NCBI RefSeq assembly: GCF_009765355.1
Contig: NZ_VTHK01000027.1
Location: 62,001 to 126,000, forward strand
DNA length: 64,000 nt
Source: Amycolatopsis anabasis
Lineage (GTDB): Bacteria; Actinomycetota; Actinomycetes; Mycobacteriales; Pseudonocardiaceae
Reading direction: 5' to 3'
A program made the position numbers and the translations under genes. How positions within the stretch are numbered: the stretch's first letter is position 1; each line of letters starts with the position of its first letter. Below the pieces are notes generated by a model. That model was not told the origin of the DNA, ran no database searches, and saw nothing but the letters and a program-made list of their open reading frames with translations. Positions 17,868-26,390 of this stretch are shown here, in pieces.

Positions 17868-19070
17868 TCACCAGGCGACCGGCAGCTCCCACACCCCGTA
17901 GGCCGCCGCGTTCTCGCGCAACGGGACCGCTTCGGGCGGAACCGCCAGCCGCAGCCCGGGGAACCGGTCGAGCAGCCCCCGGTAGGCGATCCGCAGTTCG
18001 ACGCGCGCCAGCTGCTGGCCCAGGCACTGGTGCACGCCGTGCCCGAAGGCGAGATGGCGCCGGACGTCCGCGCGGCCGAAGTCCAGGGTGTCCGGATCGG
18101 GGAACGCGGCGGGATCGCGGTTGACCGCGGGCAGCCCGATCGTCACGGTTTCGCCCTCGCGGATCAGCTGCCCCTCCAGTTCGACGTCCTCCAGCGCGGA
18201 CCGGTTGGGCGCGCCGAGGTGGACGATCGTCAGGTAGCGCAGCAGTTCTTCGACCGCGGCGCCGGTCAGCGACGGATCGGCGCGGAGCGCGGCGACCTGT
18301 TCCGGGTGCCGCAGGAGCGCGAACACGCCCAGTGCGATCTGGTTCGCGGTGGTCTCGTGCCCGGCGATCAGGAGCGCCAGCGCGATATTGGTCAGCTCCT
18401 CGTCGGTCAGCTCGGTTTCCGCGATCAGGTCGCCGATCAGGTCGTCGCTCGCATGCTCGCGCTTGAACCGCACCAGCTTGCCCAGATGCTCCACCAGGGT
18501 CCCCATGGCGGCGTCGATCTGCTCCTGGGTGTTGTCGATCCGCACCATGATCGTGGTCTGTTCCTGGAAGAAGGCGTGGTCTTCGTAGGGAACGCCGAGC
18601 AACTCGCAAATCACCAGCGACGGGATCGGCAGCGCGAACGCCCGCACCAGATCGACCGGCGGCCCGGCGGTGGCCATGGCGTCCAGGCATTCGGCGGTGA
18701 TCTCGGCGATCCGCGGTTCGAGTCGCTGGATCCGGCGCACGGTGAACTGCCCGGTGAGCAGGCGCCGGTAGCGGGTGTGCTCGGGCGGATCCATGTTGAT
18801 GAACCAGCCGGGCGCGGGTGGCGCGGTGGCGCCGCTGGGCCGGGCGATCACGCCCAGTGGCAGGTGCTTCAGCTCGGGCCGCGTGCTGAAGCGGGGATCG
18901 GTCAGCACCGTGCGCGCGGCGGCGTGGCCGGTGACCAGCCAGCCGAGGTGGCCGTCGGGAAAGGCCAGCCGGGCGACCGGCCGTTCGTCCCGCAGCCGCG
19001 TGAGTTCCGCGGGCGGATCGAAGGGACAGCCGGGCTTGCGGTCGATGGGCAAAGCGACGGGTTCGGTCAT
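17868..19070 (-). CDS. Cytochrome P450 monooxygenase
   Basis: A 400-residue soluble bacterial P450. It has the I-helix oxygen-activation motif AGHETTAN, the ExxR motif EELLRY and the haem loop [10 protein letters not shown] with the cysteine ligand, all intact. The ATG at 19070 (MTEPVALP) follows GAGGAGG; the frame extends upstream to 19136 but through the operator, so it is not used. Many such CYP105/CYP107-like enzymes oxidise secondary metabolites or xenobiotics; no substrate can be read. It ends 4 bases from ftsY (convergent). A divergent TetR gene and a shared palindrome indicate substrate-inducible control. Confidence 0.93.
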   Translation of the reverse strand: MTEPVALPIDRKPGCPFDPPAELTRLRDERPVARLAFPDGHLGWLVTGHAAARTVLTDPRFSTRPELKHLPLGVIARPSGATAPPAPGWFINMDPPEHTRYRRLLTGQFTVRRIQRLEPRIAEITAECLDAMATAGPPVDLVRAFALPIPSLVICELLGVPYEDHAFFQEQTTIMVRIDNTQEQIDAAMGTLVEHLGKLVRFKREHASDDLIGDLIAETELTDEELTNIALALLIAGHETTANQIALGVFALLRHPEQVAALRADPSLTGAAVEELLRYLTIVHLGAPNRSALEDVELEGQLIREGETVTIGLPAVNRDPAAFPDPDTLDFGRADVRRHLAFGHGVHQCLGQQLARVELRIAYRGLLDRFPGLRLAVPPEAVPLRENAAAYGVWELPVAW

Positions 19071-19111
19071 CGCGGCAACCTCCTCGTTGGGGACCACTAC
19101 ATGAGAGTCTA

Positions 19112-19143
19112 CTCGCTTTTGAGAGTCAACTCTCAAAAGCGAG
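19112..19143. promoter_or_regulatory. TetR-type operator between P450 and divergent tetR
   Basis: A perfect inverted repeat: arms 19112-19126 (ctcgcttttgagagt) and 19129-19143 with a 2-base spacer. It lies in the 100-base gap between the P450 start (19070) and the TetR start (19171), where a dimeric or double-dimeric repressor could block both promoters. A further GAGAGT half site is at 19103-19108. Confidence 0.8.
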
Positions 19144-19170
19144 AAGGCTTCCGTGAGTTAGGCTGCGACC

Positions 19171-19755
19171 GTGAGCCTGCGGGAACGGAAGAAGGCCAGG
19201 ACCAAGACCGAGATCCAGCGGCAGGCCCTGCGGCTGTTCCGCGAGCAGGGTTACCAAGCCACCACGGTCGAGCAGATCGCCGAGGCGGCCGAGGTCGCGC
19301 CCAGCACGGTCTTCCGCTACTTCGCCACCAAGGAAGACCTGGCGGTGCTGGACGACTACTACTCGCTGGCCGACGCCACCGCGGCCGCGCTCGCGGCGCA
19401 GCCCGCCGAGCTGGGTCCGGTCCCGGCACTGCGCGGCGCGCTCCGCGCGCTCTTCGACGACCTGTCGCCCGAGGAGCGCGCCGCGCGCTACGAACGGGAC
19501 GTGCTGATGGTGACCGTGCCCGAACTGTGGGCGGCGAACCTCGGGCTGTTCGCCAAGGGCCGGGAGATCCTCCGCGATCAGCTGGCGAAACGCGCCGGTC
19601 GCGATCCGGACGACCCCGCGGTGCGGGCGGTCGCCGACGCGATGGTCGGCATCGGGTACGGGGTCCTGTTCGACTGGGCGAAGAACCCGCAAGGCGATCC
19701 GATCGCCGCCCTGGACCGGACGCTGGGGCGGTTGGCGGACGGGCTCGCGCTCTGA
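19171..19755 (+). CDS. TetR-family regulator, likely repressor of the P450
   Basis: A 194-residue regulator. N-terminal helix-turn-helix of TetR type: ALRLFREQGYQATTVEQIAE then APSTVFRYFATKEDL (about residues 20-57). The C-terminal ligand domain carries DVLMVTVPELWAANL and a tryptophan-rich end; the ligand is unknown. It is divergent from the P450 with a shared 32-base palindrome, so it most likely represses both itself and the P450. It ends two bases before the stop of the convergent IclR gene. Confidence 0.88.
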   Translation: MSLRERKKARTKTEIQRQALRLFREQGYQATTVEQIAEAAEVAPSTVFRYFATKEDLAVLDDYYSLADATAAALAAQPAELGPVPALRGALRALFDDLSPEERAARYERDVLMVTVPELWAANLGLFAKGREILRDQLAKRAGRDPDDPAVRAVADAMVGIGYGVLFDWAKNPQGDPIAALDRTLGRLADGLAL

Positions 19756-19756
19756 G

Positions 19757-20533
19757 TCAGGCGGGGATCTCGGCCCCGGTCAGGTGGGTCGACAGGGTGC
19801 TCGCGATGCGCTGGACGATCGGCGCGATGCGGGAGACGGCCTCCTTGGTGAGGCGGCCTTCCGGGCCGGAGACCGAGACGGCGGCGGGGGTGGGCGTGCC
19901 GGTGAGCGGCACCGCGACGCACCGGACGCCGAGTTCCTGCTCGCTCTCGTCCAGCGCGTAACCCTGTTTGGCGACTTTCACCAGGTGCTTGAGCAGCGCG
20001 TCGGGATCGGTGTAGGTGTGCGCGGTGTAGGCGGGCATCCCGGTGCGGTCGAGCAGCGCGCGCACCTCGTCGGCCGGGAGCTGGGACAGGATGGCCTTGC
20101 CGACCCCGGTGCCGTGCGGCAGCAGGCGGCGGCCCACCTCGGTGAACATCCGCATCGAATGCTTCGAGGGCACCTGGGCCACGTAGACGACCTCGTCCCG
20201 TTCCAGGACGGCCAGGTTCGCGGTCTCGCCGACCTCGTCGACGAGTTCGGAAAGCAGCGGTCGCGCCCAGGTGCCGAACTGCATGCTGGCGTGCTCGCCG
20301 AGCCGGATCAGCCGCGCGCCGAGGGCGTACCGGCGGTTGGTGTTCTGGCGGACGTACCCGAGTTCGACCAGGGTCCGGATCAACCGGTGGATGGTCGGCA
20401 TCGGCAGGCCGGAGCTGGCCGCCAGCTCGGACAGGCTCGCCTCTCCGCCGGTGTCCGCGAGGTGTTCGAGCAGCTCGAAGGCGCGTTGGAGGGATTGGAC
20501 GCTCCCGGCCCGGGCCGACTTCTCCGGCGTCAC
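19757..20533 (-). CDS. IclR-family regulator, AllR/GclR-like
   Basis: A 258-residue IclR protein. The winged helix is at about 12-75 (SVQSLQRAFELLEHL, LPMPTIHRLIRTLVELGYV) and the effector domain follows with GRRLLPHGTGVGKAIL and a conserved cysteine in GVRCVAVPL. It is divergent from malate synthase. In other bacteria AllR-type IclR proteins repress allantoin/glyoxylate genes and respond to glyoxylate or allantoin, so this is a strong candidate for control of the surrounding cluster. The GTG follows GGGAG. Palindromes at 20610, 38688 and 39324 are the proposed sites. Confidence 0.9.
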   Translation of the reverse strand: MTPEKSARAGSVQSLQRAFELLEHLADTGGEASLSELAASSGLPMPTIHRLIRTLVELGYVRQNTNRRYALGARLIRLGEHASMQFGTWARPLLSELVDEVGETANLAVLERDEVVYVAQVPSKHSMRMFTEVGRRLLPHGTGVGKAILSQLPADEVRALLDRTGMPAYTAHTYTDPDALLKHLVKVAKQGYALDESEQELGVRCVAVPLTGTPTPAAVSVSGPEGRLTKEAVSRIAPIVQRIASTLSTHLTGAEIPA

Positions 20534-20609
20534 GGTTTACTCCCTTCGACTGCCGCCGATCCTAAGGTGCCAGCGGATCGTGTCGGGTTCGCCACGCCTC
20601 CGTTTGAGG

Positions 20610-20645
20610 TTCCGCTATGCAGAAACTATAGTCCGATATGTAAAA
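20610..20645. promoter_or_regulatory. Paired IclR-like operator upstream of aceB
   Basis: TTCCGCTATGCAGAA (20610-20624) is an imperfect palindrome close to TTCCGCAATGCGGAA (13 of 15). Exactly 21 bases downstream, GTCCGATATGTAAAA (20631-20645) is a weaker copy (9 of 15). The pair sits in the 154-base gap between the IclR gene and aceB. The same arrangement occurs before hyi and before uraD. Confidence 0.6.
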
Positions 20646-20687
20646 ACCGTATGGACGTTTTGAACGTGTCACAGTGGGGTGTTCCGC

Positions 20688-22262
20688 ATGTCTGAAGTTC
20701 AGGTGCTCGGCGGCTCGGTCGAGCGCGGCGACGAGATCCTGACGCCGGAGGCGCTCGAGTTCCTGGCCGGCCTGCACGACGCCTTCGCGGCGCGGCGGGA
20801 CGAGCTCCTCGAGGCCCGCAAGGCGCGCCGGGAAGAGGCCAAGCGCACCGGGAAGCTGGACTTCCTGCCCGAGACCAAGGAGATCCGCGAATCGGAGTGG
20901 CAGGTCGCCGAGGCCCCCGCGGCCCTGCGCGACCGCCGGGTCGAGATCACCGGCCCCACCGACCGGAAGATGACCATCAACGCGCTGAACTCCGGCGCCA
21001 AGGTGTGGCTGGCCGATTTCGAGGACGCGAACACCCCGCACTGGGCGAACGTGGTCGGCGGTCAGGTCAACCTGCACGACGCGATCCGCGGCACCATCGA
21101 ACTCGACTCGAACGGCAAGCACTACGCGCTGCGCGACGACGTCGAGCACGCCACGATCGTGGTCCGCCCGCGCGGCTGGCACCTCGACGAGCGCAACCTG
21201 ACCTTCGGCGGGCGCAAGGGCGTCGGCGCGCTGGTCGACTTCGGGCTGTACTTCTTCCACAACGTGCGGGCGCTGCTGGCGAACGACCGCGGCCCGTACT
21301 TCTACCTGCCGAAGATGGAAAGCCACCTCGAGGCGCGGCTGTGGAACGACGTGTTCACGCACGCCGAGAAGGAACTGGGCATCCCGCACGGCACCATCCG
21401 GGCGACCGTGCTGATCGAGACCATCCCGGCCGCGTTCGAAATGGAGGAGATCCTCTACGAACTGCGGGAGCACGCGTCGGGCCTGAACGCGGGCCGCTGG
21501 GACTACCTGTTCAGCATCATCAAGTACTTCCGCGACGCCGGGGCGAAGTTCGTGCTGCCGGACCGCAACAGCGTGACCATGACCGCTCCGTTCATGCGCG
21601 CCTACACCGAACTGCTGGTGCGCACCTGCCACAAGCGCGGCGCGTTCGCGATCGGCGGGATGGCCGCGTTCATCCCGAGCAAGGACCCGGCGGTCAACGA
21701 GAAGGCCACCGCCAAGGTCACCGACGACAAGGCGCGCGAGGCCGGGGACGGTTTCGACGGCTCCTGGGTCGCGCACCCCGGCATGGTCGGCCTCTGCCGC
21801 GAGCAGTTCGACAAGGTGCTCGGCGACAAGCCGAACCAGCTCGAGCGCAAGCGCGAGGACGTCTCGGTCACCGCGGAGCAGCTGCTCGACGTGGCGGCCA
21901 CCGAGGGCCGGTCCACCGCGGCCGGGCTGCGCGGCGCGGTCGACGTGGGCATCCGGTACATCGCCTCCTGGCTGGGCGGCAACGGCGCGGCGGCGATCCA
22001 CAACCTGATGGAGGACGCGGCGACCGCGGAGATCTCGCGTTCCCAGGTGTGGCAGTGGGTCCGCAATTCGGTCGTTTTGGATACCGGTGAGACGGTCACT
22101 GGGGAACTCGTCCGCAAGGTCATCGGCGAGGTCCGCGGCGAGCTGGCCGGCGAGATCAAGGAGGACCTGCTGACCCCCGCGGTCGAGCTGTTCGAACAGG
22201 TCGCGCTCGCCGAGCAGTTCGCGGACTTCCTGACCCTGCCCGCCTACGAGCGGATCGCCTGA
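20688..22262 (+). CDS. aceB: Malate synthase A
   Basis: Condenses glyoxylate with acetyl-CoA to malate, feeding carbon from allantoin or the glyoxylate shunt into the TCA cycle. The 524-residue product has A-type length and motifs: ITGPTDRKMTINALNSGAK, LADFEDANTPHW, RPRGWHLDE, and the acidic metal site IETIPAAFEMEEI. The ATG at 20688 has AGTGGGG 8 bases upstream; an in-frame GTG at 20679 is the alternative. No isocitrate lyase lies nearby, so purine-derived glyoxylate is the likely substrate here. The next gene begins two bases after its stop. Confidence 0.96.
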   Translation: MSEVQVLGGSVERGDEILTPEALEFLAGLHDAFAARRDELLEARKARREEAKRTGKLDFLPETKEIRESEWQVAEAPAALRDRRVEITGPTDRKMTINALNSGAKVWLADFEDANTPHWANVVGGQVNLHDAIRGTIELDSNGKHYALRDDVEHATIVVRPRGWHLDERNLTFGGRKGVGALVDFGLYFFHNVRALLANDRGPYFYLPKMESHLEARLWNDVFTHAEKELGIPHGTIRATVLIETIPAAFEMEEILYELREHASGLNAGRWDYLFSIIKYFRDAGAKFVLPDRNSVTMTAPFMRAYTELLVRTCHKRGAFAIGGMAAFIPSKDPAVNEKATAKVTDDKAREAGDGFDGSWVAHPGMVGLCREQFDKVLGDKPNQLERKREDVSVTAEQLLDVAATEGRSTAAGLRGAVDVGIRYIASWLGGNGAAAIHNLMEDAATAEISRSQVWQWVRNSVVLDTGETVTGELVRKVIGEVRGELAGEIKEDLLTPAVELFEQVALAEQFADFLTLPAYERIA

Positions 22263-22263
22263 C

Positions 22264-23466
22264 GTGGTGAAGGGGCGGCTCGCCGACGACGTCTACGCCG
22301 CCGCCGACGTCCGCCTCGCCGAGGCGGACGCGCGGGTGGCGGCCCGATATCCCGGCGAGCCGTCCGGCCGCCAGCCGGTGCACACGGTGTACGTCCCGGC
22401 CTCGCAGTACCGGACGCGGCTGGTGGCGGACTGGGGCAAGCAGGCGTGCAAGGTGTTCATCGAGCAGGGCGACGCGCTCGGGCTCGACGCCGAGGTGGCC
22501 GAGCGGGTGCGGGCGAAACTGCTCACCGAACCCATCGAGGATCTGCGCATCGACTTCGAGGACGGCTACGGCAGTCCGGGTGACGAAGCCGAGGACGCGG
22601 ACGCGGTGGCGGCGGGGCGCACGTGCGCGACCACCGGCGGCACCCCGTTCGCGGGCATCCGGTTCAAGAGCTTCGAACGCGCCACCCGGCGGCGCGGGAT
22701 CCGCACGCTCGACCTGTTCCTCTCGGGGCTGCTGGAGAACGGTCCGCTGCCGCCGGGTTTCGTGGTGACCCTGCCGAAGGTGACCGCGGTCGAGCAGGTC
22801 GCCGTGGCGGCCGAGGTGCTCGCGAAACTCGAGGACGCCTACGGGCTGGCCACCGGTTCGCTGCGGTTCGAGGTGCAGATCGAGACTTCCCAGTCGATCC
22901 TGGCCCCGGACGGGACCGTGGCCGTGCCGCGGATCATCGAGGCCGCGGAGGGCCGGTGTTCCGGATTGCACTTCGGCACCTACGACTACAGCGCCGGGCT
23001 CGGGATCGGCGCGGCCTACCAGAGCATGGACCATCCGGCGGCCGATTTCGCCAAGGACTTCATGCAGGTGGCCGCCGCGGGCACCGGGGTGCGCCTCTCG
23101 GACGGTTCGACGAACCGGCTCCCGGTCGGCGATGCCGTGCTCACCGGCTGGGCCGAGCACCTGCGCCTGGTGCGGCGATCCCTGGAACGCGGTTTCTACC
23201 AGGGCTGGGACCTGCATCCGCACCAGCTGCCCAGCCGGTTCGCGGCGACCTACGCGTTCTTCCGCGAAGGTCTGCCCGCCGCGGCCGCCCGCCTGCGGGA
23301 CTACGCCACGCGGGCGGAAAGCGGCATCCTCGACGAACCCGCCACCGCGCGGGCCCTGGCCCTCTTCCTGAACCGCGGCCTCGACTGCGGCGCGCTCGAC
23401 CAGTCCGAAGTCACCGATCTCACCACCCTCGACCGCCCCGCCCTGGACCACTACGCCCGCCGTTAG
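22264..23466 (+). CDS. CitE/HpcH-like aldolase or lyase superfamily protein, partner of malate synthase
   Basis: A 400-residue protein with a TIM-barrel look of the CitE/HpcH-HpaI aldolase superfamily: IDFEDGYGSPGDEAED (acidic metal-binding region, about 100), GIRFKSFE, VTLPKVTAVEQV, RFEVQIETSQSIL and GTYDYSAGLG. It resembles an uncharacterised actinobacterial family (probably the one listed as DUF6986). The GTG starts right at the aceB stop, so the two are co-translated. A C-C bond lyase acting on or producing glyoxylate is a reasonable guess, not established. Could it fill the missing ureidoglycolate step? See findings. Confidence 0.75.
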   Translation: MVKGRLADDVYAAADVRLAEADARVAARYPGEPSGRQPVHTVYVPASQYRTRLVADWGKQACKVFIEQGDALGLDAEVAERVRAKLLTEPIEDLRIDFEDGYGSPGDEAEDADAVAAGRTCATTGGTPFAGIRFKSFERATRRRGIRTLDLFLSGLLENGPLPPGFVVTLPKVTAVEQVAVAAEVLAKLEDAYGLATGSLRFEVQIETSQSILAPDGTVAVPRIIEAAEGRCSGLHFGTYDYSAGLGIGAAYQSMDHPAADFAKDFMQVAAAGTGVRLSDGSTNRLPVGDAVLTGWAEHLRLVRRSLERGFYQGWDLHPHQLPSRFAATYAFFREGLPAAAARLRDYATRAESGILDEPATARALALFLNRGLDCGALDQSEVTDLTTLDRPALDHYARR

Positions 23467-23471
23467 AGAGG

Positions 23472-23510
23472 CCCGGCCACTCTGAAAGTGCGCGCGCTTT
23501 CCGAGCCGGG
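23472..23510. terminator. Hairpin between convergent aldolase-like gene and pucR
   Basis: Nested dyads CCCGGC (23472-23477)/GCCGGG (23505-23510) and GAAAG (23484-23488)/CTTTC (23497-23501) fill the 45-base convergent gap; probably a two-way terminator. Confidence 0.5.
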
Positions 23511-23511
23511 A

Positions 23512-24930
23512 TCAGTCGTCGAGGGTGAGGGCCAGGTAGACGTCGACCTGGTGGGGGAAGGCGGTGAGGTCGACGCCGAGGAGTTCGCTCGCGCGCGCGA
23601 TGCGGTACCGCAGGGTGTTCACGTGGATGTGCAGGGCCTTGGCCGTGACCGCCGGGGAGCCGCTGCATTCCAGGAACACCCGCACGGTGTGCACCAGATC
23701 GCTGCGCTGCGCCGCGTCGTAGGCCAGCAGCGGGCCGAGCAGGCGGTCGCGCACCGAGCGCCGCAACTCGTCCGGGACCCCGGCGACCAGCAGCCGGTGC
23801 ACGCCGATCTCGTCGCCCGCGACGACCGCGATCGGTTCGGCGCGCTGGGCCGCGGCAACGGCTGCGTGCCGGGCTTCCTGGAAGGCCCCGCGCAGCCCGG
23901 CGAGTGTCGCGGGCCCGCCCACGCCCAGCAGCACCCGGGAAACCGGCAACCGGGGCGCCACCGCGGACAACGCCGCGGTCGCCGCGGAGGTCCAGTCCTC
24001 CGGCCACCCGCCGTCGGCGACCACCAGCGCGTAGGCGTCCGCGCCGACCTCGCCGACCAGGCTCCGGGAATCCGGATCCGCGAGCAGTTCGGCGAGCAAC
24101 TCGGCGCCGATCCGGGGCTCGCCGTCCGGGGTGCGGGCCAGCAGGACCCGCAGCGCGGTGTCCTCGTCGAGCCCGGTCGCGGCGAACGCGGTCGCCAGGT
24201 CGCCGCCGGATCCGGCCAGCAGCCGCAGCAGGGGCTCGGCGACCCGGTCGGCCACCCGCCGGACCTCGTCCGCCCGCGACCGTTCCAGGCCGATCAGGCT
24301 GGCCAGTTCGTCGGCGATCTCGGCCTGGCCGGTGCCGAGTTCCGCGGCCACGACCAGTTCCCACGGCACCGCGAAGCGTCCGGGAATCGGCAGCCGGGTG
24401 ATTCCGTCGCCCGGGCCGGTTTCCGCGACCACCCGGCCGGTGCCGGAGACGACCCGGCACGCCGCCGCCAACTCGGTCGCGCCGCGCCGGAGCAGCGCGG
24501 GCAGCGAGGCGTCCTCGGTCGCGGTGGACAGCAACCGCCTCCGGGACACCCCCGATCCGGTGGTGAGCGCCAGGACCACCCGTTCGGTGATGATCGCGAA
24601 GGACAGGTCGGGAGACGCTTCCAGCAGCGGGATGCGGTGCCGCTCGCACGCCTCGACCAGATCGGCCGGGATGCCACCCGTATCGGCGCCGGAGGCCGCC
24701 AGCGCCGCGGCGCCCGCGCGGGCGAGCGCGGCGACGAACGGTTCGGCGTCGCCCGGTTCCCGCCACCACAGCAGCCCGGTCAGGACCAGCTCACCGGCGG
24801 AGAGGTACCGGCTCGGATCGGGCAGTTCGGTGCCGTAGATCCGGGTGACCTCGCGGTCGAGCAGCCCGGCGCCGGTACGCAGTCGTAACCTGAGCTCGGG
24901 CATTTCCAAGAGATGTTTCACGACCGTCAT
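23512..24930 (-). CDS. pucR: PucR-family transcriptional regulator of purine catabolism
   Basis: A 472-residue regulator. The N-terminal PucR domain begins LLEMPELRLRLRTGAGLLDREV. The middle is GGDEF-like and degenerate. The C-terminal PucR helix-turn-helix is AVTAKALHIHVNTLRYRIARA (minus one end residue). PucR activates purine degradation genes in Bacillus subtilis, and this gene is divergent from the xanthine dehydrogenase operon. The ATG at 24930 begins the conserved domain; no good ribosome site was seen, so upstream ATG 24981 remains possible. Residue 15 is encoded by a rare TTA codon (24886-24888 on the plus strand), suggesting dependence on the bldA-type leucyl tRNA. Confidence 0.88.
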   Translation of the reverse strand: MTVVKHLLEMPELRLRLRTGAGLLDREVTRIYGTELPDPSRYLSAGELVLTGLLWWREPGDAEPFVAALARAGAAALAASGADTGGIPADLVEACERHRIPLLEASPDLSFAIITERVVLALTTGSGVSRRRLLSTATEDASLPALLRRGATELAAACRVVSGTGRVVAETGPGDGITRLPIPGRFAVPWELVVAAELGTGQAEIADELASLIGLERSRADEVRRVADRVAEPLLRLLAGSGGDLATAFAATGLDEDTALRVLLARTPDGEPRIGAELLAELLADPDSRSLVGEVGADAYALVVADGGWPEDWTSAATAALSAVAPRLPVSRVLLGVGGPATLAGLRGAFQEARHAAVAAAQRAEPIAVVAGDEIGVHRLLVAGVPDELRRSVRDRLLGPLLAYDAAQRSDLVHTVRVFLECSGSPAVTAKALHIHVNTLRYRIARASELLGVDLTAFPHQVDVYLALTLDD

Positions 24931-24932
24931 CA

Positions 24933-24954
24933 GATTTGTAGGAAAGCACAAATC
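24933..24954. promoter_or_regulatory. Inverted repeat between pucR and the xdh operon
   Basis: GATTTGT-N8-ACAAATC, a perfect 7-bp dyad, lies directly upstream of pucR and about 100 bases before xdhB. It is A/T-rich against a very GC-rich background, so it is a good candidate operator for PucR or another regulator of both directions. Confidence 0.6.
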
Positions 24955-25056
24955 CGCAGCGTTCGGGCGCCTCAGGTTCATGTTTTGGCACCGTTGCCCC
25001 TCGGTCTGCCGGGATGTGTACTGGGACACACCTGCGCCGCACCAAGGAGCTCAACC

Positions 25057-25938
25057 GTGGATTTCCTGCGTCCCACCTCGCTGTCCGAGGCGCTCGCGCT
25101 CAAGGCCGAGCGGCCCGACGCGGTGCCCATCGCGGGCGGCACCGACGTCATGGTCGAGCTGAACTTCGACCACCGGCGGCCCGCCGCGCTGCTCGACCTG
25201 AACCGGGTCGGTGAACTGGCCGAATGGTCCACTTCGGACGGAGTGGTCGCGCTCGGCGCCGCGGTGCCGTACGTGCGGGTCATCGCCGAACTGGGCGAGG
25301 CGCTGCCCGCGCTGTCGATGGCGTCGCGCACGGTCGGCTCGCCGCAGATCCGCAACCGCGGCACCGTGGGCGGGAACCTCGGCGCCGCCTCGCCCGCCGG
25401 GGACACCCATCCGGTGCTGCTCGCCGCGGGCGCGAGCGTCGAGGTGGCCTCGGTCCGCGGTTCGCGCCGCATCCCGGCCGAGGAGTTCTACCTCGGCGTG
25501 AAGCGCAACGCGCTGGAGCCCGACGAGCTGATCATCGCGATCCACCTCCCGGCCGCGGCCGGTCCCCAGCAGTTCGCGAAGGTCGGCACCCGCAACGCCA
25601 TGGTCATCGCGGTGTGCTCGTTCGCCGTGGCGCTGCATCCGGAAGAAGCCCGCGTCGGTGCGGCGGTCGGTTCCGCGGCCCCGACCCCGCGCCGGGCCAT
25701 CGAGGCGGAGGAGTTCCTCACCGCCGAGCTGACCGACACCCGGTTGTGGGAAACCCGCGCGCCGATCCGCGATTCGGTCCGCCGCCGGTTCGGCGCGCTC
25801 GCCGCGTCGGCCGCGAGTCCCATCGACGACGTCCGCGGCACCGCCGAATACCGCAGGCACGCCCTTTCCGTCCTGGCCCGAAGGACGCTTACCTGGGCGT
25901 GGAACGACTACCAGGGGAGTGAGCGCTCGTGCGCCTGA
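25057..25938 (+). CDS. xdhB: Xanthine dehydrogenase, FAD-binding subunit
   Basis: Medium subunit of a molybdenum hydroxylase (CoxM/PucC/XdhB type), 293 residues. It begins VDFLRPTSLSEAL and shows the FAD signatures PIAGGTDVMVELN and the GTVGGNLGAASPAGD loop. It passes electrons from the Fe-S subunit to FAD while xanthine or hypoxanthine is oxidised to urate. GTG 25057 has AAGGAG 7 bases upstream. Its last 10 bases overlap the Fe-S subunit gene. First gene of a tightly packed purine operon divergent from pucR. Confidence 0.93.
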   Translation: MDFLRPTSLSEALALKAERPDAVPIAGGTDVMVELNFDHRRPAALLDLNRVGELAEWSTSDGVVALGAAVPYVRVIAELGEALPALSMASRTVGSPQIRNRGTVGGNLGAASPAGDTHPVLLAAGASVEVASVRGSRRIPAEEFYLGVKRNALEPDELIIAIHLPAAAGPQQFAKVGTRNAMVIAVCSFAVALHPEEARVGAAVGSAAPTPRRAIEAEEFLTAELTDTRLWETRAPIRDSVRRRFGALAASAASPIDDVRGTAEYRRHALSVLARRTLTWAWNDYQGSERSCA

Positions 25939-26390
25939 ACGTGACGGTCAACGGCGACGCCAAGCAGGCCGACGACGTGTGGGAGGGCGAGAGCCTGCTG
26001 TACGTGCTGCGCGAGCGGCTCGGCCTCCCCGGTTCCAAGAATGCCTGCGAACAGGGCGAATGCGGTTCGTGCACGGTCTACCTCGACGACGTTCCGGTGT
26101 GCTCGTGCCTGGTCGCCGCCGGGCAGGCCGAGGGCCGCGAGGTCCGGACCGTGGAGGGCCTGGCCGAGGGCGAGCGGCTCGACCCGGTCCAGCAGTCCTT
26201 TGTGGACGCGGGTGCGGTGCAGTGCGGTTTCTGCACGCCCGGACTGGTCGTCGCGGCCCACGATCTGCTGAACCGGGTCGCCGAGCCGACCGACGAGGAG
26301 ATCCGCGAGGCGCTGGCCGGGAACCTGTGCCGGTGCACCGGTTACGAGAAGATCCTGGACGCGGTCCGGCAGGCGGCGAGGACGCGATGA
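25929..26390 (+). CDS. xdhC: Xanthine dehydrogenase, 2Fe-2S subunit
   Basis: Small iron-sulphur subunit, 153 residues (CoxS/PucE type; named after E. coli xdhC). N-terminal plant-type 2Fe-2S cysteines are in NACEQGECGSCTVYLDD, and the second cluster in CGFCTPG plus CRCTGYEK. It carries electrons from the molybdenum centre to FAD. The GTG overlaps the FAD-subunit gene by 10 bases and the stop overlaps the next ATG (ATGA). Confidence 0.95.
   Translation: MRLNVTVNGDAKQADDVWEGESLLYVLRERLGLPGSKNACEQGECGSCTVYLDDVPVCSCLVAAGQAEGREVRTVEGLAEGERLDPVQQSFVDAGAVQCGFCTPGLVVAAHDLLNRVAEPTDEEIREALAGNLCRCTGYEKILDAVRQAARTR

Noticed and set aside
19071-19136. N-terminal extension of the first P450
   Set aside because: It would translate across the TetR operator; the ATG at 19070 has a strong ribosome site.
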